A stretch of 6,124 bases of DNA. Origin: Bacillota bacterium (GTDB lineage: Bacteria > Bacillota > Clostridia > Christensenellales > CAG-138). Below the pieces are notes generated by a model, which worked only from the letters and a program-made list of their open reading frames with translations, was not told the DNA's origin and did not search any database. This document shows, piece by piece, positions 1 through 5,741 of this stretch (positions are counted from its first letter, which is position 1; each line of letters begins with the position of its first letter). Location: assembly GCA_023458615.1 (NCBI GenBank), contig JAEWYV010000017.1:1-6124 (forward strand), given 5' to 3'. Both the position numbers and the translations under genes were made by a program.

Positions 1-1118
1 TCACGGGCGAGCCCATCGTACCATATCTGAATATCGTGCATGACCGTGTCGCGCTGGAGGTTATGCGCGGTTGCACGCGCGGCTGCCGCTTCTGCCAGGC
101 GGGGTATATCTATCGCCCGATTCGCGAGCGCAAGAGCGCAACGCTCATGGAACTCGCGCGGCAGCAGATCGGCTGCACAGGCTATGATGAAGTGTCGCTC
201 TTAAGCCTAAGCACAGGGGATTATTCCGAGGTGCATAAGCTGGTTCCGGAGATCATTCACGAAATGGAATCCCAAAAGGTCTCCGTTGCGCTGCCATCCT
301 TGCGTGTTGATAGTGAACTTGCCAACGATCTGAGCGTGATGCAAACCGTCCGCAAAGCGGGCCTGACCTTCGCGCCGGAGGCGGGAACACAGCGGCTCAG
401 AGATGTCATCAACAAAAACGTAACCGAGGAGGACATCCTCCGCGCAACGCAGGACGCGTTTGCCAACGGGTGGAGCAGCGTGAAACTCTATTTCATGATC
501 GGTCTCCCGACCGAGACGGACGAGGATATTCTAGGCATCGCGCAGTTGGCGAGAAAGATCAGCTGGCAGTTTTACGGTCTGCCAAAGGAGATGCGCGGCA
601 AGGGATTGCGCCTGAATGTCAGCGTATCCACCTTTGTTCCAAAACCGTTCACGGCGTTTCAATGGTGCGGACAGGTGCCCTCGGAAGAGATCAAGAGAAA
701 ACAGGAGCTGCTGCGCGGCGCGCTCAAGGGCATCCGTGGCGCGGAGTTGAACTGCCATTATTCGCTGCTCTCTGTGTTGGAGACTGCGTTTTCACGCGGG
801 GACGAGAAGCTCGCCGATGTGCTGCTTCGCGCCTACTCGCTCGGCTGCCGGTTTGACGCCTGGACAGAGCACTTTCAGCCCAAGGCATGGGCGCAGGCGT
901 TTGCGGACTGCGGTCTGAGCGAGCAGGAATATGCGCAACGCGAGTTTACGCTTGAAGAGCCGCTTGCGTGGGACTTTGTCGACATGCTGGTAACCAAGGC
1001 CTACCTCAGGCGTGAATACAAGCGTGCGCTCCATGGCGAAACCACGCCGGATTGCCGCGAAACCTGCAACGGCTGCTTTGGCGCGCGCTATGAGATGGAC
1101 TGCAAAGGCCTGTCCTAA
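1..1118 (+). CDS. B12-binding-type radical SAM protein (TIGR03960-like), C-terminal part, 5' end outside window
   Basis: This gene is cut by the left edge. The open frame is already running at base 3 (TGEPIVPYLNIVHDRVALEV), so the GTG at 36 is an internal valine and not the start. About 371 residues are visible, against roughly 600 for the family. The radical SAM cluster motif CxxxCxxC is encoded from 72 (RGCTRGCRFCQAG); its three cysteines would hold the 4Fe-4S cluster that cleaves S-adenosylmethionine. The core continues with FAPEAGTQRLRDVINKNVTE and the SAM-domain segment KLYFMIGLPTETDEDI. The C-terminus carries a second cysteine group, CRETCNGC, from 1053. Family knowledge: TIGR03960 proteins usually have a cobalamin-binding-like N-terminal domain, which would lie upstream and cannot be seen here. 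They are encoded beside, or fused to, the DUF2344 protein that follows here after 53 nt. The substrate is unknown. Family assignment is from memory of motifs; the radical SAM call is firm. Confidence 0.92.
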   Translation, partial: TGEPIVPYLNIVHDRVALEVMRGCTRGCRFCQAGYIYRPIRERKSATLMELARQQIGCTGYDEVSLLSLSTGDYSEVHKLVPEIIHEMESQKVSVALPSLRVDSELANDLSVMQTVRKAGLTFAPEAGTQRLRDVINKNVTEEDILRATQDAFANGWSSVKLYFMIGLPTETDEDILGIAQLARKISWQFYGLPKEMRGKGLRLNVSVSTFVPKPFTAFQWCGQVPSEEIKRKQELLRGALKGIRGAELNCHYSLLSVLETAFSRGDEKLADVLLRAYSLGCRFDAWTEHFQPKAWAQAFADCGLSEQEYAQREFTLEEPLAWDFVDMLVTKAYLRREYKRALHGETTPDCRETCNGCFGARYEMDCKGLS

Positions 1119-1171
1119 ACACACGTCCCGCTGTTCGTCAGCCGCAAAAATAAAGTGAATTGGAATATCGT

Positions 1172-1855
1172 ATGAAACTGATTGCCGCCTATCATAAAGG
1201 AAACGAGATTGCGATGATATCGCATCTGGATATTCAGAGAACCCTGCAGCGCGCATTCCGCAGAGCCGGAATACCACTGCTGTACTCCAATGGTTTTAAT
1301 CCCCATCCGCAGTTTTCGTTTGCAACCGCTGCGGCAACGGGCATGAGCAGCGAGGCGGAGTGGTTTGAGGTGCAACTCTCGGAGGAGATGGCGCCGGAGG
1401 AGTTTGTGCGCCGTGCGAACGGGGCTATGCCGCGGGGCATGTCGGTGAGCGGTGCCTTTGTCGCACCGGAAAACTTTGGTTCGCTCTCGGCTAAGCTTCG
1501 CGCCGCGGGCTATCGAATTGATTTGGCATTTACGGAGGCAGTTTCCGAAGAAAAACTGCAATCCACGCTCGAAGAGATGCTCTCGGGCGAAATTATCATA
1601 AACAAACGGACGAAGGGCGGAATCAAGCCCGTAGACATGCGTCCGTATATCCTGCGGGTCTCCGTGGGGCAGGTCGAGGGCGAAAAAGCTGCCCTCCTCG
1701 TTCTAGGCAAGCTGCAAGCCGATGGCGGGTTGCGGGTCGATGCGTTTATCGACGCGCTGCTCGAACGTTTGGATGCGCATGCCGCGTATGAAATCCATCG
1801 TACGCACATGTATTTTGCCGAAGATGGCCTGTTGCCGCATCTGCCTGCGGAATAG
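1172..1855 (+). CDS. DUF2344 / TIGR03936 radical SAM-linked protein
   Basis: This is a 227-residue soluble protein of the family found next to, or fused to, the TIGR03960 radical SAM protein. Recognisable motifs are ISHLD (residues 16-20), the following helix RTLQRAFRRAGIP, and the signature SNGFNPHPQFSF (39-50). A later IKPVDMRPYI segment is also typical of the family. No catalytic motif or cysteine cluster is apparent, which suits a partner or substrate-binding role rather than an enzyme (inference). I chose the ATG at 1172. A TTG at 1160 would add MEYR, but family members usually begin a few residues before the YxKxGxxxxISHLD pattern. The ribosome binding site is weak (GGAA around 1162), so translation may depend partly on the upstream gene. 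The stop lies 16 nt before the RNase G start, so co-expression with it is likely. The biochemical function is not established. Confidence 0.88.
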   Translation: MKLIAAYHKGNEIAMISHLDIQRTLQRAFRRAGIPLLYSNGFNPHPQFSFATAAATGMSSEAEWFEVQLSEEMAPEEFVRRANGAMPRGMSVSGAFVAPENFGSLSAKLRAAGYRIDLAFTEAVSEEKLQSTLEEMLSGEIIINKRTKGGIKPVDMRPYILRVSVGQVEGEKAALLVLGKLQADGGLRVDAFIDALLERLDAHAAYEIHRTHMYFAEDGLLPHLPAE

Positions 1856-1871
1856 GAAAGAGAAGGGAAAA

Positions 1872-3383
1872 ATGAATAAGGAAATCCTGGTGGACGCTAG
1901 CGGCGTGGCAACCCGCGTCGCGGTCGTCGAGGATGGCTCTCCTGTTGAGCTGTATGTGGAGCAGGAAGGGTCGGAACGCCTCGTCGGCAACATTTACAAC
2001 GGCAAGGTGCAAAATGTTCTGCCCGGTATGCAGGCGGCGTTTATCGACATTGGATTGGAGCGAAACGCGTTCCTCTACGCGGGGGATATCGTGCTTTCGG
2101 ACGATCCCGATGACGAGATTGAGCAGATGCCGGAATCGAAGAACATTCGCGATCTCTTAAAGCCAGGCCAGACAATCATGGTTCAGGTGGCAAAAGATCC
2201 GGTTGGCACCAAGGGCGCACGCGTGACCACGCATATTACGCTGGCAGGGCGCTCGTTGGTTCTCATGCCAACGATGGACTATGTCGGCGTATCCCGTCGC
2301 ATCGACAAGGATGAGGAACGCCAGCGCCTAAGAAAAATTTTAATCGAGATCAAACCCAAATGCATGGGCGTGATTGTTCGCACGGCTTCGGCAGGCAAGA
2401 CCAAGCAGGATTTTGCCGAGGATTTGGAGAGCATTGTCAACCTCTATGCCGAGATTGAAAAGCGCGCCGCGAGCAGAAAAGCGCCAGCACTGTTGCATGC
2501 GGAGCAATCGTTGCTGTTTCGTACAGCGCGCGATTTTTTAATGAAGGACATCGACCGCGTGTTTGTCAACGACGTGGATGCCTATGACAAATTGCGCGAA
2601 ATTGCGGATTATATGGCGCCGAAACTCAAGGCGCGCATTCTGCTCAAGGAGAGCGAGGCACTCTTTGACCGCTACGACACCGAGAGCAAGATTGAAAAAG
2701 CGCTCGCGAGAAAGGTTTGGCTCAAGAGCGGTGGCTATGTCATCATAGACCGCACCGAGGCACTGACCTCTATCGATGTCAACTCCGGCAAGTTCGTCGG
2801 CAAGGACAATCTGGAAAAAACCATCACGGCGGTGAACTGCGAGGCGGCGAAGGAAATTGCAAAACAGCTGCGTTTGCGGGATATCGGCGGCATCATCATC
2901 ATCGACTTTATCGATATGGAGAAGGAAGCCAACCGCGCTTTGGTGCTCACCACGCTCAAAACAGCTCTACGGGAAGACCACACCCGCTCGCATGTGTTCG
3001 GCTTTACGCATCTGGGCTTGGTCGAGATGACGCGCAAGAAGACCGGCAGAAGCATTTCTGACACCCTGCAACAGGTTTGTCCCTATTGCAACGGAGACGC
3101 AAAGGTGCTTGCTCCCGAAACCGTCATCAACCGCATCCGCAAGCAGACCTTGCAGGTCATCAAGGGTAGCAACAACAAGCGCATGCTCATCGAGGCGCAT
3201 CCGGATGTGGTAACCGCGATGGAAGCGGCGGAGCAGAAACACGGCTGTCTCTTCCCGCTGGAAGAAGGCGGAACGTATTATGTCCGCCCGAATGCCACGC
3301 TGCATATTGAAAAATTTACGGTAAGGCCGCTTTCTGAGAAGAAGGTGCCGGAGGCAAAGAAGGACTGCAAGATCATCCGTTGA
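1872..3383 (+). CDS. rng: Ribonuclease E/G family endoribonuclease
   Basis: This is a complete 503-residue single-strand-specific endoribonuclease of the Rne/Rng family, acting in mRNA decay and rRNA/tRNA processing. It is close to the E. coli RNase G length (about 489) and lacks the long C-terminal scaffold of proteobacterial RNase E. An S1 RNA-binding domain covers about residues 39-125 (GNIYNGKVQNVLPGMQAAFI). The 5'-monophosphate sensor is present as VRTAS with R170 and T171, matching R169/T170 of E. coli RNase E. The DNase I-like catalytic domain has both metal-binding aspartates, D302 in SIDVNSGKF and D345 in IIIDFIDM, equivalent to D303 and D346. The Zn-link CPYC has C403 and C406, equivalent to C404/C407. 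These near-identical positions support the ATG start at 1872, which has a purine-rich AGAAGGG site at 1861-1867. The frame stays open upstream of 1872, but there it overlaps the previous gene and does not resemble the family. The protein is probably cytoplasmic and active. Confidence 0.97.
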   Translation: MNKEILVDASGVATRVAVVEDGSPVELYVEQEGSERLVGNIYNGKVQNVLPGMQAAFIDIGLERNAFLYAGDIVLSDDPDDEIEQMPESKNIRDLLKPGQTIMVQVAKDPVGTKGARVTTHITLAGRSLVLMPTMDYVGVSRRIDKDEERQRLRKILIEIKPKCMGVIVRTASAGKTKQDFAEDLESIVNLYAEIEKRAASRKAPALLHAEQSLLFRTARDFLMKDIDRVFVNDVDAYDKLREIADYMAPKLKARILLKESEALFDRYDTESKIEKALARKVWLKSGGYVIIDRTEALTSIDVNSGKFVGKDNLEKTITAVNCEAAKEIAKQLRLRDIGGIIIIDFIDMEKEANRALVLTTLKTALREDHTRSHVFGFTHLGLVEMTRKKTGRSISDTLQQVCPYCNGDAKVLAPETVINRIRKQTLQVIKGSNNKRMLIEAHPDVVTAMEAAEQKHGCLFPLEEGGTYYVRPNATLHIEKFTVRPLSEKKVPEAKKDCKIIR

Positions 3384-3440
3384 CGGCAGAAACATCAGGA
3401 AAACGAAGCTCATTTTCCCGATAAAATCAGGCGTTTTTCG

Positions 3441-3470
3441 TTGACATGCAGGATGCGCTTGTGTTATGAT
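3441..3470 (+). promoter_or_regulatory. Sigma-A-type promoter for rplU-prp-rpmA, extended -10
   Basis: The -35 box TTGACA (3441-3446) is a perfect consensus. An 18-nt spacer separates it from the -10 box TATGAT (3465-3470), which is preceded by TG one base upstream (3462-3463), an extended -10. Transcription should start near 3476-3478, giving an untranslated leader of about 85 nt before rplU. I see no convincing intrinsic terminator between the ribonuclease gene and this promoter, so read-through from upstream may add to expression. Confidence 0.85.
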
Positions 3471-3475
3471 CTTTC

Positions 3476-3562
3476 GGTGAGCCGCTCCGGGGTGGTATAA
3501 GTGCGCGGTTGATTCCACGCCACCACGATTGGGCGAGTCTGGTATGAGGAGGTGCAGTTATC
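3476..3562 (+). ncRNA. Probable ribosomal protein L21 leader (5' UTR autoregulatory element)
   Basis: This is the transcribed leader between the promoter and rplU. Low-GC Gram-positive bacteria commonly carry a structured L21 leader (Rfam L21_leader) at this site, thought to mediate feedback by the ribosomal protein. Seen directly: GGTGG (3491-3495) can pair with CCACC (3520-3524). Inside that stem, GTG (3501-3503) can pair with CAC (3516-3518). The 3' strand CACC (3521-3524) could alternatively pair with GGTG in the ribosome binding site (3551-3554), which would allow a switch. Assignment rests on position, length and pairing potential; I could not match the Rfam consensus base by base. Confidence 0.5.
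3546..3554 (+). promoter_or_regulatory. Strong ribosome binding site of rplU
   Basis: GAGGAGGTG is a near-perfect anti-16S match, 8 nt before the GTG at 3563. It decides the start: the ATG at 3567 is out of frame with L21, so the GTG is used. Confidence 0.85.
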
Positions 3563-3868
3563 GTGTATGCAATCATTCAAACCGGTGGTAAGCAGTACAA
3601 GGTAGAGGTTGGCGACCAGATTCTGGTGGAAAAGCTCGAAGCCGATGTGAACACTGAAGTCGATTTTGAAACGTTGCTCGTTGCGGATGACAGCGGTGTC
3701 AAGGTGGGGAAACCCGTGTTGAGCGGTGTCGTCGTTCGCGGCAAAGTGCTGGATCACGGCAAAGGCAAAAAGGTCGTCGTTTTCAAGTATAAGCCGAAGA
3801 AGGACTCCCGCACAAAGCGCGGCCATCGTCAGCCGTTTACCAAAGTTGAGATTCTCTCAATCGGGTAA
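3563..3868 (+). CDS. rplU: 50S ribosomal protein L21
   Basis: This is a complete 101-residue L21, the usual bacterial length, a structural protein of the large subunit that binds 23S rRNA. The N-terminus MYAIIQTGGKQYKVEVGDQI is diagnostic. The basic C-terminal stretch KYKPKKDSRTKRGHRQPF is the conserved rRNA-binding part. The start is GTG, fixed by the strong ribosome binding site at 3546-3554 and by alignment to the canonical MYAII beginning. It is the first gene of the rplU-prp-rpmA operon. Only 6 nt separate it from prp, so translation of the two is likely coupled. Regulation is probably through the upstream leader and promoter. Confidence 0.99.
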   Translation: MYAIIQTGGKQYKVEVGDQILVEKLEADVNTEVDFETLLVADDSGVKVGKPVLSGVVVRGKVLDHGKGKKVVVFKYKPKKDSRTKRGHRQPFTKVEILSIG

Positions 3869-3874
3869 GGCGCT

Positions 3875-4219
3875 ATGGTAACGGTTACGATGCTTCACAA
3901 GGGTGGCAATACGGTCGGGTTTACCTCAACCGGGCATGCAAACCATGGCGAAGCGGGGGAGGACATCGTTTGCAGCGCAATCTCTGCGCTCACGCAAACC
4001 TGTTATCTCGGACTGATTCAGGTGATCGGACTAAAAGAAGGCGAGCATTTCGCCGTCTCGATAGACGAAACCGAAGGAATGCACTGCGTCCTCGCGGGCG
4101 ATACACGCGGGAAGCAGCTGGAGCAGGCAGAGCTTTTGTTTTTAACGATGGAAGCGGGGCTGGCCTCCATTCAAGAATCGTATCGCAAATCCCTTAAAAT
4201 ACGACACAGGGAGGTGTAA
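3875..4219 (+). CDS. prp: Ribosomal-processing cysteine protease Prp
   Basis: This is a 114-residue protease of the Prp family (YsxB/DUF464), which in Firmicutes removes the N-terminal extension of ribosomal protein L27. The catalytic dyad is visible: H21 in STGHANHG and C33 in GEDIVCSAISAL, corresponding to His22 and Cys34 of the Staphylococcus aureus enzyme. Length and the GHA...DIVC...SAL pattern match the family. The start is the ATG at 3875; the preceding AAGG (3867-3870) overlaps the rplU stop and is close to the start, suggesting coupled translation. It sits directly between rplU and its substrate gene rpmA, the classic arrangement. Its final codons (Arg-Glu-Val-stop) also form the ribosome binding site of rpmA. 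Confidence 0.97.
   Translation: MVTVTMLHKGGNTVGFTSTGHANHGEAGEDIVCSAISALTQTCYLGLIQVIGLKEGEHFAVSIDETEGMHCVLAGDTRGKQLEQAELLFLTMEAGLASIQESYRKSLKIRHREV
4208..4216 (+). promoter_or_regulatory. Ribosome binding site of rpmA, inside the prp 3' end
   Basis: AGGGAGGTG lies 7 nt before the rpmA ATG and is built from the last three sense codons of prp, so ribosomes ending prp can reload for rpmA. Confidence 0.8.
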
Positions 4220-4223
4220 CGAT

Positions 4224-4514
4224 ATGTTCAAGATGAATCTGCAACTGTTTGCGCATAAAAAAGGCGTTGGTTCGTCCCGCAACGGCCGCGACAGCGAAGC
4301 CAAGCGACTCGGACCGAAGCGCGCGGATGGTCAGTTCGTGCTCGCGGGTAACATTCTCGTGCGTCAGCGCGGCACACACATGCATCCCGGCGTCAACGTC
4401 GGCATCGGCAAAGACGATACGCTCTTTGCAAAGGTCGACGGCGTTGTCCGCTTCGAAACCAAGCACCTTGGCAAGAAGACTGTCAGCGTTTACGAGGCCG
4501 CCGCAGGCGAGTAA
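4224..4514 (+). CDS. rpmA: 50S ribosomal protein L27 with Prp-cleaved N-terminal extension
   Basis: This is a complete 96-residue L27, the large-subunit protein whose flexible N-terminus reaches the peptidyl transferase centre. The start MFKMNLQLF is the Firmicutes-type extension. By analogy with S. aureus, Prp would cut after F9, leaving mature AHKKGVGSSRNGRDSEAKRL. The conserved core follows (QRGTHMHPGVNVGIGKDDTL, then VRFE). The ATG at 4224 is chosen over the internal ATG at 4233 because it retains the whole cleavage motif and has a well-placed ribosome binding site. Four nt separate it from prp, and a strong intrinsic terminator follows. It is the last gene of the operon; obg does not follow as it does in many relatives. 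Confidence 0.99.
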   Translation: MFKMNLQLFAHKKGVGSSRNGRDSEAKRLGPKRADGQFVLAGNILVRQRGTHMHPGVNVGIGKDDTLFAKVDGVVRFETKHLGKKTVSVYEAAAGE

Positions 4515-4526
4515 TCTAGGTCTTAT

Positions 4527-4560
4527 AAAAAAGCGGACGATTGATTTCGTCCGCTCTTTT
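4527..4560 (+). terminator. Rho-independent terminator of rplU-prp-rpmA
   Basis: A perfect 9-bp stem, AGCGGACGA (4532-4540) with TCGTCCGCT (4547-4555), has a 6-nt loop and is followed by C and TTTT (4557-4560). An A-run (4527-4532) precedes it. The site begins 12 nt after the rpmA stop and separates the ribosomal operon from the accessory genes downstream. Confidence 0.92.
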
Positions 4561-4605
4561 CATATTCGAACACTTTTTAACAGAGTGTAATGGGTGGGCC
4601 GACAA

Positions 4606-5622
4606 ATGGATCAAGAAGAGTTTAAGCTTCTACGTTTACAAAATCAGTATCTACTATCGCCGGAACCAGCCGAAGAGGTGGTGCGCGGGTTGATCGGCTT
4701 GCAGGCACAGTATGGCGCGGCGGCGCTGCACGCTTTAAAAATTCGTGCAAGCGATACGCCTGATTTATCACAGTATGTCAAGACATGGTCGTTTCGTGGA
4801 ACGTTGCATCTGCACCACAAAAGCGATCTGCCGCTGGTTCTTTACTCCGGCAGCGAGTCGGCGTTCGGCCAGATGACATTTCTTGATGAAAGCATCGCGC
4901 CCGGTCGCGGCGCGTTTTTTCGCGAGGTGATTGCGGATGCGCTTTCTGCCGGCGATAAAACGCGGGAAGAACTAAAGGCCGCCTGCCTGAATTGCGGAAT
5001 GAGTGACTACGAAACCCAGATCATCCTCCATCCCTGGGGCGGACTATTTCGTGCGATGGCGGAGAAGGGGGAGATTGCCTATACCGCCGACGGGAATCGC
5101 GTATTCACCCGGCTCAGCCCACTGGAACCAGCCGAGGAAGAAGCCGCGCTTGCAGAATTGATGCGACGGTATCTGATGCACTATGCGCCGGTGTCATTGC
5201 GGGACGCACGGACCTTTTTTGGCCTAACACAGAAGCAACTCAAAGATTTGCTGGAGCAAACAGCGACAGAGAGCTTCTCATTCAACGGGCAAACGTATTT
5301 TTCAGTGGGACAGACGCTGCTGCAGGATGCGGATCTACCTAGCGTTGTGTTTCTTGCCGCGTTTGATCAAATGCTGTTGGGATATCGCAAAACAGAGAAT
5401 CCGATTTTGCCAAAGGAGCAGATCAAAGCCGTATATAACAACACAGGGATCGTCTTCCCTACGGTTTTGCTCAACGGCAAAGTATCAGCGATTTGGAAGC
5501 GGACAGGAAATCGGTTGGAAATCAAGCCTCTTTGTAAAATCAACAAACGGGATCAAAAGAAGATTGAGCGCGTAGCCAAGGAGAAGTTTAACAAAGTAAC
5601 CGTTCTATTGAATCAACAATAA
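4606..5622 (+). CDS. Winged-helix DNA-binding protein, HTH_42 / AlkZ-like (possible DNA glycosylase)
   Basis: This is a 338-residue soluble protein resembling the HTH_42 (DUF1006) family, which includes the bacterial DNA glycosylases AlkZ and YcaQ (AlkX) that excise bulky alkylated bases and unhook crosslinks. Visible hallmarks are LIGLQAQYG with a QxQ motif at Q33/Q35 (the AlkZ-type catalytic motif; YcaQ has QxD), TWSFRGTLHL (residues 60-69), AAFDQMLLGYR (251-261) and a C-terminal NGKVSAIWKR (290-299, consensus dGrvvGtW). I prefer the ATG at 4606, 7 nt after a G-rich TGGGTGGG, over the in-frame GTG at 4594. I found no strong promoter in the 46 nt between the terminator and the gene. Parts look AT-richer than the ribosomal genes, with codons such as CTA, TTA and AAA, which may indicate acquisition. 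Many family members are uncharacterised, so activity and substrate are inference. Confidence 0.82.
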   Translation: MDQEEFKLLRLQNQYLLSPEPAEEVVRGLIGLQAQYGAAALHALKIRASDTPDLSQYVKTWSFRGTLHLHHKSDLPLVLYSGSESAFGQMTFLDESIAPGRGAFFREVIADALSAGDKTREELKAACLNCGMSDYETQIILHPWGGLFRAMAEKGEIAYTADGNRVFTRLSPLEPAEEEAALAELMRRYLMHYAPVSLRDARTFFGLTQKQLKDLLEQTATESFSFNGQTYFSVGQTLLQDADLPSVVFLAAFDQMLLGYRKTENPILPKEQIKAVYNNTGIVFPTVLLNGKVSAIWKRTGNRLEIKPLCKINKRDQKKIERVAKEKFNKVTVLLNQQ

Positions 5623-5651
5623 AGAACAATCGACATTTGAGATGGAAGCCT

Positions 5652-5681
5652 TGGACAAGATTTATAAAATAGCAGTATAAT
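5652..5681 (+). promoter_or_regulatory. Sigma-A-type promoter for the GH13 gene
   Basis: The -10 box TATAAT (5676-5681) is perfect. The -35 box TGGACA (5652-5657) matches 5 of 6 consensus bases, with an 18-nt spacer. The start would be near 5688, leaving about 55 nt of leader. That leader contains a short GCGA/TCGC hairpin (5699-5711), of doubtful meaning. No terminator separates it from the preceding gene. Confidence 0.75.
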
Positions 5682-5725
5682 GAACAGGAATGCATGCGGC
5701 GAAAGAATCGCAATCGCACTGCAAC

Positions 5726-5730
5726 GGAGG
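5726..5730 (+). promoter_or_regulatory. Ribosome binding site of the GH13 gene
   Basis: GGAGG lies 11 nt before the ATG at 5742, slightly longer than optimal. It supports that ATG, and therefore the reality of the N-terminal extension, over an internal start near the GH13 domain. Confidence 0.7.
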
Positions 5731-5741
5731 CTGGAACTGAA

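Noticed and set aside
470..856. Plus-strand open frame of 128 codons inside the radical SAM gene
   Set aside because: It is an out-of-frame shadow of the radical SAM domain; the Arg/Gly-rich translation is typical of a frame shift in GC-rich coding DNA.
792..1277. Minus-strand open frame of 161 codons opposite the radical SAM 3' end
   Set aside because: It is antisense to two well-supported genes, with low-complexity composition and no family resemblance.
2967..3518. Minus-strand open frame of 183 codons opposite the RNase G 3' end and the L21 leader
   Set aside because: It covers a clearly coding gene, a promoter and a leader on the other strand, has no recognisable motif, and is expected by chance in GC-rich coding DNA.
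4527..4560. Bidirectional function of the rpmA terminator
   Set aside because: The A-run would give a T-run on the minus strand, but the downstream gene is on the + strand, so no convergent transcript needs terminating.
4570..4588. ACACT / AGTGT inverted repeat before the winged-helix gene as an operator
   Set aside because: Five base pairs with a 9-nt spacer is within chance, and no promoter boxes of good quality flank it.
4563..4591. TGTAAT (4586-4591) as a -10 box for the winged-helix gene
   Set aside because: The matching -35 position reads TATTCG, a poor match, and the start would lie very close to the start codon.
5606..5621. Inverted repeat TATTG / CAATA at the winged-helix gene stop as a terminator
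   Set aside because: It is only 5 A/T-rich base pairs with no following T-run, too weak to call.
5643..5657. Possible catabolite-response (cre) operator overlapping the GH13 promoter -35 box
   Set aside because: TGGAAGCC followed by TTGGACA resembles the CcpA site only loosely: the central CG is CC and the right half is offset by one base.
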